Positions 13,816 to 22,987 of a DNA stretch of 30,885 nucleotides are shown in pieces. This stretch comes from a virus. Position 1 is the first letter of the stretch. Each line of letters opens with the position of its first letter. Location of the stretch: IMG/VR virus record IMGVR_UViG_3300021962_000421, positions 1 through 30,885 of that record. One strand, given 5' to 3'. Under the pieces are notes generated by a model. It worked only from the letters and a program-made list of their open reading frames with translations. It was not told where the DNA came from and made no database searches. The translations under genes were made by a program, and so were the position numbers.

Positions 13816-14265
13816 TTACGATGCAGATAGTGTAATTGTCCAGGTGATTGTCATGGTGTCATTAGCACCTTTGTTCACCGTGGAAAACACTGTACGACAA
13901 AGCATTGTTCCGCCAGTAGAAGCATTGAAGATACCAGCTTCAGTAATAGCGCCAGTGCCATCACCAGCTTCAAAAGAAGCAACATAGGTGATCGTGGAGC
14001 CAGAGTCAGTGGTAGAGTCAAGAGCCTCTCGTGATCCCAGGGTTGTACCAAGATCGGTATCACCAGCAGCCTCGGTTGTAGAGTCGCTACCAACAGCCAT
14101 GTGTGACATAACGCTATCAGATGCGTCAACCATTCGGCTAGTAATAAAGGCAAGACCAGAATTAACGACCAAATTGGTCTCTTTCCGCTCTTCCTTGATG
14201 TTTCCATTTTCGTCTTTGAGGACGATGTTGAGATCGCCCCTAATTTTGATGCTTTCGTTAATCAT
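13816..14265 (-). CDS. Tail/fibre-associated structural protein (149 aa)
   Basis: I choose ATG 14265 because GAGG lies eight bases upstream; the GTG at 14274 has none. The protein begins MINESIKIRGDLNIVLKDENG, then NLVVNSGLAFITSRM and a beta-rich, Ser/Thr/Gly-rich body, ending in DTMTITWTITLSAS. This pattern is familiar from a conserved phage protein placed just before long fibre genes, probably an adaptor or baseplate/fibre component. The exact role is not established. It sits one base after the 18-residue-repeat protein and before the fibre. Confidence 0.7.
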   Translation of the reverse strand: MINESIKIRGDLNIVLKDENGNIKEERKETNLVVNSGLAFITSRMVDASDSVMSHMAVGSDSTTEAAGDTDLGTTLGSREALDSTTDSGSTITYVASFEAGDGTGAITEAGIFNASTGGTMLCRTVFSTVNKGANDTMTITWTITLSAS

Positions 14266-14275
14266 GTGAGTCACC

Positions 14276-15430
14276 TCAAAAAGTTAGTGAATATCCAACA
14301 TAGTCCTCTGCAAAGTATGTGAAATCACAATATCCTTGCCCTCTCAGACTGCCGCTATCGGTAGTACCGATACTATCTGAGGCAACCTTACCAGGTGATT
14401 TTACAGGAGAATCAGTGACAGACATAGCGTTTGAAACTGACCTTGAAAAACCCAAGGATGCCAAATCGGTTATTATAGCAGTATTATTAATTTGCTTATT
14501 GAGACTATAAATAATCTGGTCAGTGAAGCTAAATTGATCGCTTGGAGACGATCCTAATTCCGTAAAATAATCAAACGAATCAGCAACAGATATGCTATCT
14601 GAAACATTTAATCCATAAGAAATAGCAGCGCTATCTGTAACAGATCCAAGATCGTTAAATGACCTTAAATAAGAGACTACCCTGGTAAATGTGTCAGTGA
14701 CTTGAGTTAGGTCTGATCGCACCTTGGTGAAGTGCATATACTGATCATCATCGATACTTAACTCGCCGCCAACGTCATCTGTGGCATATACTGTATCTGT
14801 TAATACTTTGCCTATATTGAATACCTGGCTGTCCTCAATTGATGACAAATCAGATATTGGTTTTGCAACACCTAGTGATGCTAAATCATTAAACGATAAA
14901 GAATCACCTACTGGCTTGCCAGTAAAAAGCGATATTGATTCATCCAGGCTAAATAAATCAGATAAAGATTTATCAAATGATATGGCATGATAATCTGTCA
15001 AATAACCATTATCAGATAAGGATTTTCCGACATTAAATGTATGATTATCTGTAAAGAAAAAGGAATCAGTGAGAGCTTTACCGACACCTAAAGAAACATC
15101 ATCTGTAAGCGCATAAGAATCTGATAATGTCTTACCAAGGTCATATATTGTCTGATCAGTTATATTTGCCTGATCTTCTAATACCTTGCCTATATCTAAA
15201 TTTACAACATCTATAACGCCAATCGTATCTGCCAAGTATTTAATAAGCACAAATAGTCCTATGCTGATGTTATCTAACATCAACCTGGACTGAATGATTG
15301 CTTGTTCTAGGCGAGATTGTGCAGCGTCAATAATAAGTCGCTGTCCGGCAATGACTGATTTAAGCCTTTTGCCAATAAAAGATACTATGAGCCGCTTTGC
15401 TAAATCGGCCCCAATCAGGCCTTTAGCCAT
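14276..15430 (-). CDS. 18-residue-repeat structural protein (384 aa)
   Basis: Residues 1-60 are amphipathic with regularly spaced Arg (AKRL, GKRL, GQRL, QSRL). Residues about 64-360 are some 16 tandem units of 18 residues of the form GKxLSDSxxxTDxxxxxx, best preserved at 80-215. The end (CDFTYFAEDYVGYSLTF) is a conserved tail that I recall from similar proteins of aquatic phages. The repeat suggests a solenoid or fibrous rod; regular Asp positions might bind calcium, which is speculation. Its ATG overlaps the Ig-like gene's stop (TAATG) and it lies between the J-like and the fibre genes, so a virion role is likely. Confidence 0.8.
   Translation of the reverse strand: MAKGLIGADLAKRLIVSFIGKRLKSVIAGQRLIIDAAQSRLEQAIIQSRLMLDNISIGLFVLIKYLADTIGVIDVVNLDIGKVLEDQANITDQTIYDLGKTLSDSYALTDDVSLGVGKALTDSFFFTDNHTFNVGKSLSDNGYLTDYHAISFDKSLSDLFSLDESISLFTGKPVGDSLSFNDLASLGVAKPISDLSSIEDSQVFNIGKVLTDTVYATDDVGGELSIDDDQYMHFTKVRSDLTQVTDTFTRVVSYLRSFNDLGSVTDSAAISYGLNVSDSISVADSFDYFTELGSSPSDQFSFTDQIIYSLNKQINNTAIITDLASLGFSRSVSNAMSVTDSPVKSPGKVASDSIGTTDSGSLRGQGYCDFTYFAEDYVGYSLTF
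14351..15241 (-). repeat. Tandem 54-base (18-codon) repeats
   Basis: About 16 degenerate copies of a 54-base unit code the solenoid-like region of the 384-residue protein. DNA copies are diverged while Gly-Lys, Leu-Ser-Asp and Thr-Asp positions persist, so selection acts on protein spacing. Confidence 0.75.
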
Positions 15431-15756
15431 TAGAAATCTTCTCTTATAACTATATCTATTGTCTCAAACACAGACTCAATTGATCCGTCTGTGAACGTGA
15501 CTTCTATTTCGCCAATATAATCGCCAGCAGGAATATCAGTATCTGCCCCTGCAAATACAAAGATAGCCTGGCCGTTTGCCAAGTCAGATGCAACATTTGC
15601 TGTCAAAGTGCTTAGAACATTAGCAGTGTTCTTCTTCTTGAACTTTAGCCTTACAGTAGCCGTAGAAAGATCTACAGTGCTTCCAGTATCTTCCCTGGTC
15701 AAAGTAACCTTAAACTGTGAGCCAGTATCATTTTGTACTAAATATATAGTAGTCAT
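15430..15756 (-). CDS. Ig-like baseplate/tail-tip protein, BppU N-terminal type (108 aa)
   Basis: The whole protein is one beta-sandwich domain: a start MTTIYLVQNDTGSQFKVTLTR, a central VDLSTATVRLKFKKK, a small Ala-rich turn (ADTDIPAGDYIGEIEVTF) and a last strand (SVFETIDIVIREDF). This matches the immunoglobulin-like N-terminal domain of baseplate upper proteins (BppU) that connects receptor-binding parts to the tail. The 193-residue head protein at 27889 begins with a domain of similar design. The gene begins three bases after the J-like gene. Confidence 0.7.
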   Translation of the reverse strand: MTTIYLVQNDTGSQFKVTLTREDTGSTVDLSTATVRLKFKKKNTANVLSTLTANVASDLANGQAIFVFAGADTDIPAGDYIGEIEVTFTDGSIESVFETIDIVIREDF

Positions 15757-15759
15757 AAT

Positions 15760-18700
15760 TTATCCACACAAATAGATACAGGCGATTTGCTTTGTCTCGC
15801 CCTGGTAAAATATTGCTGCTTCTCTTGCTTTAGCTACTGTGCAAGACCGTATTATATCATCAGTTTGCTTCATCCCCTTTCCAGGGACGTTCGATGTGAC
15901 TATTAAATCTCCAGCCTGGATATCACCGTTTTCACCACAAACATTGATCTTTCCCTCGCCTACAGCATTGATATGAACAACTTTATGGGTGTCAAATAGA
16001 GTAGAAAACTTATCCTTGATAGTCTTTTCCATTCTAGATACTCCAACTTCATTTTCTACCAAAGACATATCAGCCAGAGTAACAGGGATATGATCAACAC
16101 TAGCATCTTCTTTGTATACACCGATAACTGACGATTGGTTTGGACTACTAGAGATAGCAACCTCTGTAATAACGTCTGATACACCAACTGTGCTTATTAC
16201 AGACAAATCGACAAGAATGTCACCAGGCTGGATTGATTCTGATTTTGATATAACAGCCTCATGCGATCCGGTGAATGGCAAATAAGATCCAGCACAATAA
16301 ACATCATCAGTAAAATCTGCTGAATAAGATGAGGTACATAGTGTTGTCTGTGGGCCTGATGAATGGCTGAAATATCCGCCTGCTGTTCCTACGCCAAGCG
16401 TACCAACTGTAGTAGCCGATGAATAATTACCTGCGCTGTAGGAAAGCCCACCATAACCAACTACTGCGTAACTTCCACCTGACGTGCCTGTATTTCCAGC
16501 ACCAAGTGCAACAGCCGCAGATCTTGATGCAATAATTGCTGCAACAGATCCAGATGTGCTTGTTTCAAATACCCCGGCTGCACTAACACCGCTAATGCTT
16601 GCCCCTTGACCTAGACCAAATAAAAGCCCAGATGAAATCGTATCGCTTGATGCTGACAATTTGCTTACTGTTATTGAGTCAGCAGTTATTGCTCCGCCAT
16701 CGATGAATGTAGTTCCTGTCCCGTTTTCATTCGTGGCATTCGCTAGGTTTGTAAAAGTTACAAGCCCATCATAATTTGTCCATTTGAACGGCCCTACAAT
16801 ATTCTTAGAAACTGTTCCTCCATAGGTTACTTCTTGGAAGGTTACAGATACCGCCCAGTAAATATTTTCGCCAGTATTATCATTAGATACCGCGGCAGGA
16901 TTGAATGATGTAGACCAGCCAGATGCACTTATTGACGCAGCGCCAGTGCTAAAGTTATAGCTAACTTGAGCTGTCGTTGGTGCTGTAGGTGTCGAACTTT
17001 GTGCTGTATTGTAGTAAAAATAAACGAATGCGCTTCTTGGGCCATCTGCGCCAGGGTCTCCATCTGTCGGTGTAGCTAAAGAGGTAGAAGATGCTACGCT
17101 AGAAAATGCAGATACATTGCCAGAATAGTCAAATGCCTTAATCCAATAGTAATAAGTTGTGCTTGCTGCAATGTTTTGATCGACAAATGATTCGCCAGTT
17201 ATGCTTCCTATCTTAGAGGCAGATGCCGAGTTATTAGATGTGTATCTATAAACATCAATACCCTTCAAATCTTTAGCAGAAGGATTAGTCCAATCTAAAC
17301 GTATGTTCGCAATACCGCCGGTTGCAGAAAGCCCTGTTGGAGCATTAGGTGCAGTTTGATCGCCATTGATTGTGAATGTTGCGGTAGTAAATGCGCCTTT
17401 AGATCCCAGGGTGTTTATTGCCCTGATTCTTACTGTAAAGCTTGTACCTACAACAGCATTAAAGAATTGATATTTGTTGATAGATGTAAATATGCTTTTA
17501 TATTCTGTGTCAGCTTCAGAGGTAAGTTTGTACTGTATCTCGTAATTGCTTACAAACGTATCGTATGAGGCATCCCATTCAATGACACCCATTGGTATAA
17601 CTGTGCCATCGTCTCCAAGCGTAGTGCTTTCTGTAACAGTGATATTTGATATCGTGCCAACAGTAAAAGGATTCGGCAGATAAGTGTCTGGATAAGAGGT
17701 CTGCTGCGCTCCTACTTCCCATGTGTATATTGAGGAATCGTACTCAAGAAGAGCCAGGCCAACTGTTCCGTCATCATTGAGCTGCATCCCAACAACCTGG
17801 AAAGGCTTTGCTGTCCATCCTGGGGTTGAATGAGTTATAGAAACGACATCTGCTACCTCTAGCTGTAATGCCTCAGAGGTGGTCTTTATTCCGCAAGTAA
17901 TCGCATTTCTAGAGCGCAGCAGGATTACCCTGGCAAGATCCCTGGCTTGGTAATAATTTGTAATCGTATCCAGCTCGATTTCTTCATGCAGCAATACCCC
18001 GCCATCTTCAGCAAGATAAGTGCTTTCCTCGGTAGATCCAGCGGGAGGCCATATAGCCGTATCTGGTTGCCAGTTTGCATCAGGATTGGGGAATTTGACG
18101 GTTACCCGATTGTATTTGTCTTCTTTTGTTTCGCCCTTAATCTCAATGCCGTCAATGATTGTGTCATTTGTAAAAGTGAATGAGCTGGACTTACTGCCGT
18201 CAATCTTTAGCCTGTATTTGCCCTGTGAATACGGCAAGAATCCTCTACAACCAAGCAACAATATATTTAGATTGTCGAATAGGGTTTTAGAAGTATCTAG
18301 GACAGCATTACAAGTAAACAACTTGCCTGTTGTTCCGCCAGAATATTCTGTTACAGACTCGTCGCAATCATCTGCTGCATCGCCTATCGCCGTGTCATCA
18401 ATTGCGCTGGAAGGAAGACCCTTTCCATAACGAGTATTTGTCAGGTAATCACGAATACAGAGAGCTGGATTATCTGACCAGGCTGTCGTTGCAGTCCGAG
18501 GATCATATACCTTGCGACCCTTTACTAGCGCGGTAATCTCAGGGATTCCTGAAAATGCATTCTCATCCCATTTGAAGCGCATACCCAAAAATGCAACGCC
18601 TCGGAGCCTATGATCTTCTGTCCAGTATTCATTAACCTGGCGCAGATAATCTGTATCTGACATGAGCTGATTATCTGTACCAAGATAAACGTCATAATCA

Positions 18701-19116
18701 ATCAGGCCGCTATACTTTGCATCACTGATAGGGATATCATCGACCCAAATATCTGTAATACTTTCTACTTCACCTTCAGCCAATACCAAAGCAATGAACA
18801 GATACTCATTGGTTGGAGTATCTGTTACTTCTGTGTATCCCTCAGTATCTGTATCCCAGCCGCTATTCCATCTGCCATCATTAGCGCCACCTACTATCAG
18901 CTTTCCTTCAGTTGAAACAAATACCCTTGTTCCGCCAACCCGGCGCTCACCATAGATAACAGGAATCTGCTCGATATTAGATTCCTTATTTACAAGTACG
19001 CCACGCTGCTCATCATTGGCGCGTTTTGCAGCCTTCTGAGCTTTCTTTGCCTGGATGTAAGAGACAACACCAGAAGTGACAGCAAGTAATGTTGCTAGAA
19101 TCGTAAAAAATGGCAT
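15760..19116 (-). CDS. Central tail tip / host-specificity protein, gpJ-like (1118 aa)
   Basis: The large tip protein at the end of the tail. A hydrophobic helix (residues about 3-22) and a basic coiled segment open it; IPVIYGERRVGGTRVF and the region to about 480 fit the phage tip attachment domain of lambda gpJ and its relatives (COG4733). Two fibronectin type III domains follow (about 494-585 and 592-680; TYYYWIKAFDYSGNVS is typical), then a short collagen-like piece (GDPGADGP), a beta-rich Ser/Gly region and a distinct C-terminal domain from about 930 (PFTGSHEA, GEGKINVCGENGDI, VPGKGMKQ). The C-terminal domain recurs in tail proteins of aquatic phages as I recall and may be the trimerising or receptor-side part. 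The ATG overlaps the upstream stop by one base. Confidence 0.88.
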   Translation of the reverse strand: MPFFTILATLLAVTSGVVSYIQAKKAQKAAKRANDEQRGVLVNKESNIEQIPVIYGERRVGGTRVFVSTEGKLIVGGANDGRWNSGWDTDTEGYTEVTDTPTNEYLFIALVLAEGEVESITDIWVDDIPISDAKYSGLIDYDVYLGTDNQLMSDTDYLRQVNEYWTEDHRLRGVAFLGMRFKWDENAFSGIPEITALVKGRKVYDPRTATTAWSDNPALCIRDYLTNTRYGKGLPSSAIDDTAIGDAADDCDESVTEYSGGTTGKLFTCNAVLDTSKTLFDNLNILLLGCRGFLPYSQGKYRLKIDGSKSSSFTFTNDTIIDGIEIKGETKEDKYNRVTVKFPNPDANWQPDTAIWPPAGSTEESTYLAEDGGVLLHEEIELDTITNYYQARDLARVILLRSRNAITCGIKTTSEALQLEVADVVSITHSTPGWTAKPFQVVGMQLNDDGTVGLALLEYDSSIYTWEVGAQQTSYPDTYLPNPFTVGTISNITVTESTTLGDDGTVIPMGVIEWDASYDTFVSNYEIQYKLTSEADTEYKSIFTSINKYQFFNAVVGTSFTVRIRAINTLGSKGAFTTATFTINGDQTAPNAPTGLSATGGIANIRLDWTNPSAKDLKGIDVYRYTSNNSASASKIGSITGESFVDQNIAASTTYYYWIKAFDYSGNVSAFSSVASSTSLATPTDGDPGADGPRSAFVYFYYNTAQSSTPTAPTTAQVSYNFSTGAASISASGWSTSFNPAAVSNDNTGENIYWAVSVTFQEVTYGGTVSKNIVGPFKWTNYDGLVTFTNLANATNENGTGTTFIDGGAITADSITVSKLSASSDTISSGLLFGLGQGASISGVSAAGVFETSTSGSVAAIIASRSAAVALGAGNTGTSGGSYAVVGYGGLSYSAGNYSSATTVGTLGVGTAGGYFSHSSGPQTTLCTSSYSADFTDDVYCAGSYLPFTGSHEAVISKSESIQPGDILVDLSVISTVGVSDVITEVAISSSPNQSSVIGVYKEDASVDHIPVTLADMSLVENEVGVSRMEKTIKDKFSTLFDTHKVVHINAVGEGKINVCGENGDIQAGDLIVTSNVPGKGMKQTDDIIRSCTVAKAREAAIFYQGETKQIACIYLCG

Positions 19117-19670
19117 CAGCTCTTACCCCATTTCAAATCTTTGGCTGATTCAGCGGCAAATTCAAATCCCATGTCGCCGCTAAAATAGAGCTGTTGAGTG
19201 TTGTGATTTGTCTTTCGACCATTGGTGAGTTCGAAATCCTTCCAATGACTAGCTATCTCAACTGATACGGTGCTAGATGTCCCGTTATCTGTAATTGAAT
19301 ATCCAGTGATACGGCCATCAAATACAAGTATAGGAGCGCCAATAACAGCATCTGAGTTATCCAAAACAGCCTTCCATATTCTCACTCTGACATCGATGTA
19401 ATCATTGTTGAAGAACAGTGATACATAGCTTTGACTTACGCCAGAGAAAGTAATGTTTGATGAATTGACTTGGAGTTCAGAGCTTTCGCTGAATTCATTG
19501 ATATTGATAATGTCTGAGCTGCTGCTGAATGTTGAGCTTAGAGCAGACACATCCCTGGCCCAATCAGTTATCTTGATTGGGGTGTCAAAGTCTAGCTGAA
19601 TGAGGTTGGCAAGATTTAGGTTATCGCTGTTCAGCGCACTAATTGTTGCCGAATCGATTTCCCTGCTCAT
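19116..19670 (-). CDS. Tail tip protein, DUF2163/gpL-like (184 aa)
   Basis: The N-terminus MSREIDSATISALNSDNLNLAN and LIQLDFDTPIKITDWARDV match tip proteins of the DUF2163-like group; the C-terminus LTNGRKTNHNTQQLYFSGDMGFEF is the other conserved block. In lambda-like tails the equivalent place is held by gpL. No Cys cluster for the iron-sulfur site of lambda gpL is present. The gene is coupled on both sides (ATGA with the 192-residue gene, TGATG with the J-like gene). Confidence 0.7.
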   Translation of the reverse strand: MSREIDSATISALNSDNLNLANLIQLDFDTPIKITDWARDVSALSSTFSSSSDIININEFSESSELQVNSSNITFSGVSQSYVSLFFNNDYIDVRVRIWKAVLDNSDAVIGAPILVFDGRITGYSITDNGTSSTVSVEIASHWKDFELTNGRKTNHNTQQLYFSGDMGFEFAAESAKDLKWGKS

Positions 19671-20245
19671 ATCGCCTCGATAAAGTCTACTTCATATTCG
19701 TATGTCAGGTCTGTCGCAATTGCGTATTCCTGAATGTCATTGTTGATACGGACAGTGAATGGCACGTTATTGTGCGTAACGATTTCGTTGTCCGATACAG
19801 CAGCCACCAAGGCTGGCTGGAAGCTTAGAGTTCCTGCTCCCGTCAAATCGCTTGTAGCCATGTAAACCTTTGAGTGATTCGCAAACTTAAATACGTCACC
19901 AGACCTCAGAGTTCCTGTGAACCCATCTACGGCGAGAGATGTTGCGCCTATACTCCCTGCCGCTGCCGCTGTTATCGTGCCTGAGACGCTTCCAGAGGAG
20001 CTAGAAATCTCTGGCAGCACTATAGTGAAGGTTTCTGCCATGCCTCGCTGGGCCATCACAAAAGCCTGAACGGCACGGAATTCTGCCCTGGTCAAAGGCG
20101 GATAGGATGCGCTGAAAGTGAAGCGCTGGCCGCCAATATTACGCACTTGGGTTCTGCCAGAAATTGTCTGACTCGACAAATTGAAGAACTCACTGCGGAA
20201 GTTGGCAGCCTTGAAAACAGGAGTTGAAGGATATGTTCCGCTCAT
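19667..20245 (-). CDS. Distal-tail-like protein (192 aa)
   Basis: The first 90 residues contain SGRTQVRNIGGQRFTFSASYPPLTRAEFRAV and FVMAQRGMAETFTIVLP, a pattern I recall from a conserved tail protein directly after the tape measure gene in aquatic phages, in the place of lambda gpM. A Gly/Ala-rich insertion (residues 90-150) and a beta-rich end follow (YEYEVDFIEAI). It would link the tape measure end of the tube to the tip. Overlaps of four bases on each side show coupling. The role is inferred from position. Confidence 0.7.
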   Translation of the reverse strand: MSGTYPSTPVFKAANFRSEFFNLSSQTISGRTQVRNIGGQRFTFSASYPPLTRAEFRAVQAFVMAQRGMAETFTIVLPEISSSSGSVSGTITAAAAGSIGATSLAVDGFTGTLRSGDVFKFANHSKVYMATSDLTGAGTLSFQPALVAAVSDNEIVTHNNVPFTVRINNDIQEYAIATDLTYEYEVDFIEAI

Positions 20246-22116
20246 GCGATTGAAGCCCTGCCTCGATTGTTTACGGCTTGATTAATTATGCTGACCAGTT
20301 GACCTCTTCGCTTGTGTAGCAATTGATCAAATCCAGCGGTATCAACAGCATTGATATTAACGGTTATGTTCATTGCATTGCCGCCCTTGGTATGATCGAT
20401 AACAGTCTCATTTGGGTGCAGCATCGCGGCAAACCCGCCTTTGCCATCAAGACCACCAGATCTAGGGCCGAGACCAGTGAAACCACCGCCCTCGAATGAA
20501 CCAAGTGTTTGACCAGCAATTACTCCAACACTGGCATAACCCATAGCCTTTATGATTCCCGCCATTGCTGGCCCTGCTGGCCCATATGTAGCCAATGCTT
20601 TGGTAGCTGCTTCCTCTGTAGAAACTATCGCATTTGCTATAGCAACGCCTTGATTTACCAAGAATGCAGCCTTCTGCGCTTTAGATCCTTCCTCAAATGC
20701 GGATTCCATTTTGGATGCAGCCTGACCTATGAAATTGACAGATTCCATCCTTGTCTTCATGTCTTGCTCTGCAAACTTAGCAAGGTTCTCAGAGCGCTGC
20801 TTTGCTAAAGCAGTAACAGTATTTGTATATGCTTCATCGCTAATGATGTCATTATCACGATATTCATTTAGCTCATTAAGCTGTTCTAAATATTTATAAA
20901 GATATTTATCTCGCTCAGTTCCAGATTTTTCCATGATAGAAGAGATGAGTTCTTCTGCATCTTTTTGCGCCTCATATACTTCTATCCTTTCATGCAATAC
21001 ATCTATCTCTCTGAGCTGAGATTCCGTAGCGCGTTGTATAGCAGCATCTCTTAGAGCAATAAGTCTTTCACTCGCTCCTAAAGCACCAACCTCTAAACGA
21101 AGCTCTTCAATGGTATCTTTTATTGCATCTCTATTATCATTTGCTGCTTCTGTATTATTTTCAAGCGCTCCATCAAGGTCTGATAAAGCATCTTTAATTG
21201 CAGTTACAAACTGAGCCGCTTGCTCAGATTCTATTGCAAATTCTCCTGCTGCAGCAGCAAGCTTTATGAACTCTTCAGTGACAGCAGCATTTTCTGCTAG
21301 ATCGGAAAGCATAGTAACAAGAGCTTTACCAGATCCTTCTAATCCTTCAGTAACCTGTACTGATGCTTCTCGAAGCGCCAAGGCTTGTTCCGCAGAGATT
21401 CCCATCTTTTTAGCGAAATTATCAAGCCTCTCTCCACTTGCTCTAGACATCTGACCAGTCTTAACTTGTACAAATAAGAAATCATCAATACTGTTTGTTA
21501 AGCCATCCTGCGCTAAACGCACGGCCTCCATTGCAGATATTAATTTCGATCTTAAGACAATTTCAGAGTATTCCCTATTAGACTTAGCTAACTCCTCAAA
21601 CCCTTCTGTTAATGTATACACTCCGTCATTATTGACAGTCATTAAGGTATCATTGAGATCCTTAAATATTTCTTCTAATTTCTTGCCTTCTTGTCCAGCC
21701 TCAAACAATCTCGGAACCATTGTGGTGGCAATCAATGCGCCAATAGAGATGATCGCACCAGCAACGACACCGCCAGTACCAAATACAGATGCGATTTGAG
21801 AGCCTTGTTGACCAAGGATTAGACCAAGGTTTTGACCACCTTGTATTTGAACTGCAACGTCTTGAATTTGATAGCCGAGCTGGGCTACACCGCCCCTAGC
21901 CATCCTTACGCTTTGATTAGCTTCTTTATAATTACCGTTTGAGTTTCTTGTTACCTTGTTAGCAGTATTAGCTATTCTTTGGTAATTATTAAGCTCTTGA
22001 TTAAGCTTTTTCTGCTGTGCATTTGTATCGGCAATTTCTTTTTGTAGCGCTTGTGTATAGGCTAAAACACCCTGATCTTTAACCTGTACGCCTAATATGA
22101 TGTTTTGATCTGCCAT
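20242..22116 (-). CDS. Tape measure protein (624 aa)
   Basis: A long helical protein that sets tail length and is later ejected. Residues about 10-70 are Gln/Asn-rich coiled coil (ADTNAQQKKLNQELNNYQ), residues about 95-140 are hydrophobic (VVAGAIISIGALIATTMVP), then long charged helices to about 480. The C-terminal part has the familiar AATKALATYGPAGPAMAGII block and a Gly-rich end with AAMLHPNETVIDH. By the usual relation of about 0.15 nm per residue it predicts a tail of roughly 90-95 nm. It starts inside the end of the frameshifted chaperone frame. Confidence 0.93.
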   Translation of the reverse strand: MADQNIILGVQVKDQGVLAYTQALQKEIADTNAQQKKLNQELNNYQRIANTANKVTRNSNGNYKEANQSVRMARGGVAQLGYQIQDVAVQIQGGQNLGLILGQQGSQIASVFGTGGVVAGAIISIGALIATTMVPRLFEAGQEGKKLEEIFKDLNDTLMTVNNDGVYTLTEGFEELAKSNREYSEIVLRSKLISAMEAVRLAQDGLTNSIDDFLFVQVKTGQMSRASGERLDNFAKKMGISAEQALALREASVQVTEGLEGSGKALVTMLSDLAENAAVTEEFIKLAAAAGEFAIESEQAAQFVTAIKDALSDLDGALENNTEAANDNRDAIKDTIEELRLEVGALGASERLIALRDAAIQRATESQLREIDVLHERIEVYEAQKDAEELISSIMEKSGTERDKYLYKYLEQLNELNEYRDNDIISDEAYTNTVTALAKQRSENLAKFAEQDMKTRMESVNFIGQAASKMESAFEEGSKAQKAAFLVNQGVAIANAIVSTEEAATKALATYGPAGPAMAGIIKAMGYASVGVIAGQTLGSFEGGGFTGLGPRSGGLDGKGGFAAMLHPNETVIDHTKGGNAMNITVNINAVDTAGFDQLLHKRRGQLVSIINQAVNNRGRASIA

Positions 22117-22593
22117 CTTTAGCTTTCTCGTGCCGAATCTTTAAGAATGTAAACCAATGAGTGAATTCCTCAATGGTCATCTCTAAAATAGCTGACAATG
22201 GCTGACGCAGCTCATACGCCAATTCATAGATAAGATAAAGCTCTGTCGGCTTTCCTTCGTTATCAACTAACTTTTTTTTCGACCTTCTTCATCCTCTGTT
22301 GGAGGAAGCAGAACAAAGTTAGCCAGGCGCTGAACGATTTCAGGATCAACTGATTTCCGTAACTTGATCTTGTCATCTATTGTAAATACCGCCTCACCTT
22401 TATCATCGGTTAGCCCAAAGATTATTGAATACAGCATATAATCAGTGGTATCACTGTTAGAGCGAGCGAGCCATTTTGCCTTATCATCCAAGGTAAGATT
22501 CTTGGCATAAAGCGTGACCTCCCATTCTGGGACTTCAATGGCTCTTACTGCTCTCGAACTAAAATGACTTACAGCGGTATCTATTAGCTTCAT
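22079..22593 (-). CDS. Tail assembly chaperone, -1 frameshift product (gpG-T-like, about 171 aa)
   Basis: After the first 107 residues of the shorter protein (ending EEGRKK), a -1 slip on the A-run continues the frame to a TAA at 22079 and adds 64 residues: KLVDNEGKPTELYLIYELAY, then an EFTHWFTFLKIRHEKA segment typical of the second half of tail assembly chaperones, and a basic end. No start codon with a ribosome site serves this frame alone. In lambda, gpG and gpG-T coat the tape measure protein and recruit the tail tube. The extension overlaps the tape measure start by 38 bases, as usual for these genes. Confidence 0.85.
22267..22593 (-). CDS. Tail assembly chaperone, unshifted form (gpG-like, 108 aa)
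   Basis: The unshifted product has a beta-rich N-terminal half (VPEWEVTLYAKNLTLDDKAKW) and a helical second half (IDDKIKLRKSVDPEIVQRLA) ending PPTEDEEGRKKS. It lies between the tail tube and tape measure genes, where lambda gene G lies. It is expected in excess over the shifted form, the two together holding the tape measure soluble. It starts one base after the tail tube gene ends. Confidence 0.85.
   Translation of the reverse strand: MKLIDTAVSHFSSRAVRAIEVPEWEVTLYAKNLTLDDKAKWLARSNSDTTDYMLYSIIFGLTDDKGEAVFTIDDKIKLRKSVDPEIVQRLANFVLLPPTEDEEGRKKS
22273..22279 (-). promoter_or_regulatory. Programmed -1 ribosomal frameshift site (A AAA AAA)
   Basis: On the minus strand eight A (22272-22279) lie in the frame CGA AAA AAA AGT TAG. 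The heptamer A AAA AAA in zero frame is a classic -1 slippery sequence. The zero-frame stop TAG follows one codon later, and the -1 frame is open for 63 codons after it. A hairpin downstream was not worked out. Confidence 0.85.
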
Positions 22594-22594
22594 A

Positions 22595-22987
22595 TTAAGA
22601 AACGGTTCCTTCAGTCAAAGCACCTGTGCCTTGGAATGATAGGCTGGCTTCAACAAGGCCGTCAAATGAAGCGTTGATTGTTCGACCTGTTACCAAGGCG
22701 CTACCTGACAATCTATGATCGCCAGTAGTATTACCTTCCATCTGGAAAGACAAGGTAACTTCTGATCCAACTGTCAATGCGCCCTGACCAGTTGTATCTG
22801 TGTCATCAAACATGACATCACATGAGCCAGTAAATGACTTCAAGCTTGCCTTGTAGGTGCGGCTTGTATCACCCATGCTGGTATCTTCCAGGGTGTCCAT
22901 GCTTTCTTCAACGGAATAGCTTTTGATCTCAGCAATCGCGTTGCTACCGACCAGTACAGTTCCGCCACTTCCGCTAAATGTCGCCAT
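22595..22987 (-). CDS. Major tail tube protein (130 aa)
   Basis: A small beta-rich protein beginning MATFSGSGGTVLVGSNAIAE, with the DTSMGDTSRTYKASLKSFTG and GSALVTGRTINASFDG segments that mark the tail tube family of siphoviruses with a short (about 130-residue) subunit. It forms stacked hexameric rings of the tube. There is no extra Ig-like C-terminal domain as in lambda gpV. ATG 22987 has GAGGA eight bases upstream and overlaps the upstream small gene by 14 bases. Confidence 0.88.
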   Translation of the reverse strand: MATFSGSGGTVLVGSNAIAEIKSYSVEESMDTLEDTSMGDTSRTYKASLKSFTGSCDVMFDDTDTTGQGALTVGSEVTLSFQMEGNTTGDHRLSGSALVTGRTINASFDGLVEASLSFQGTGALTEGTVS

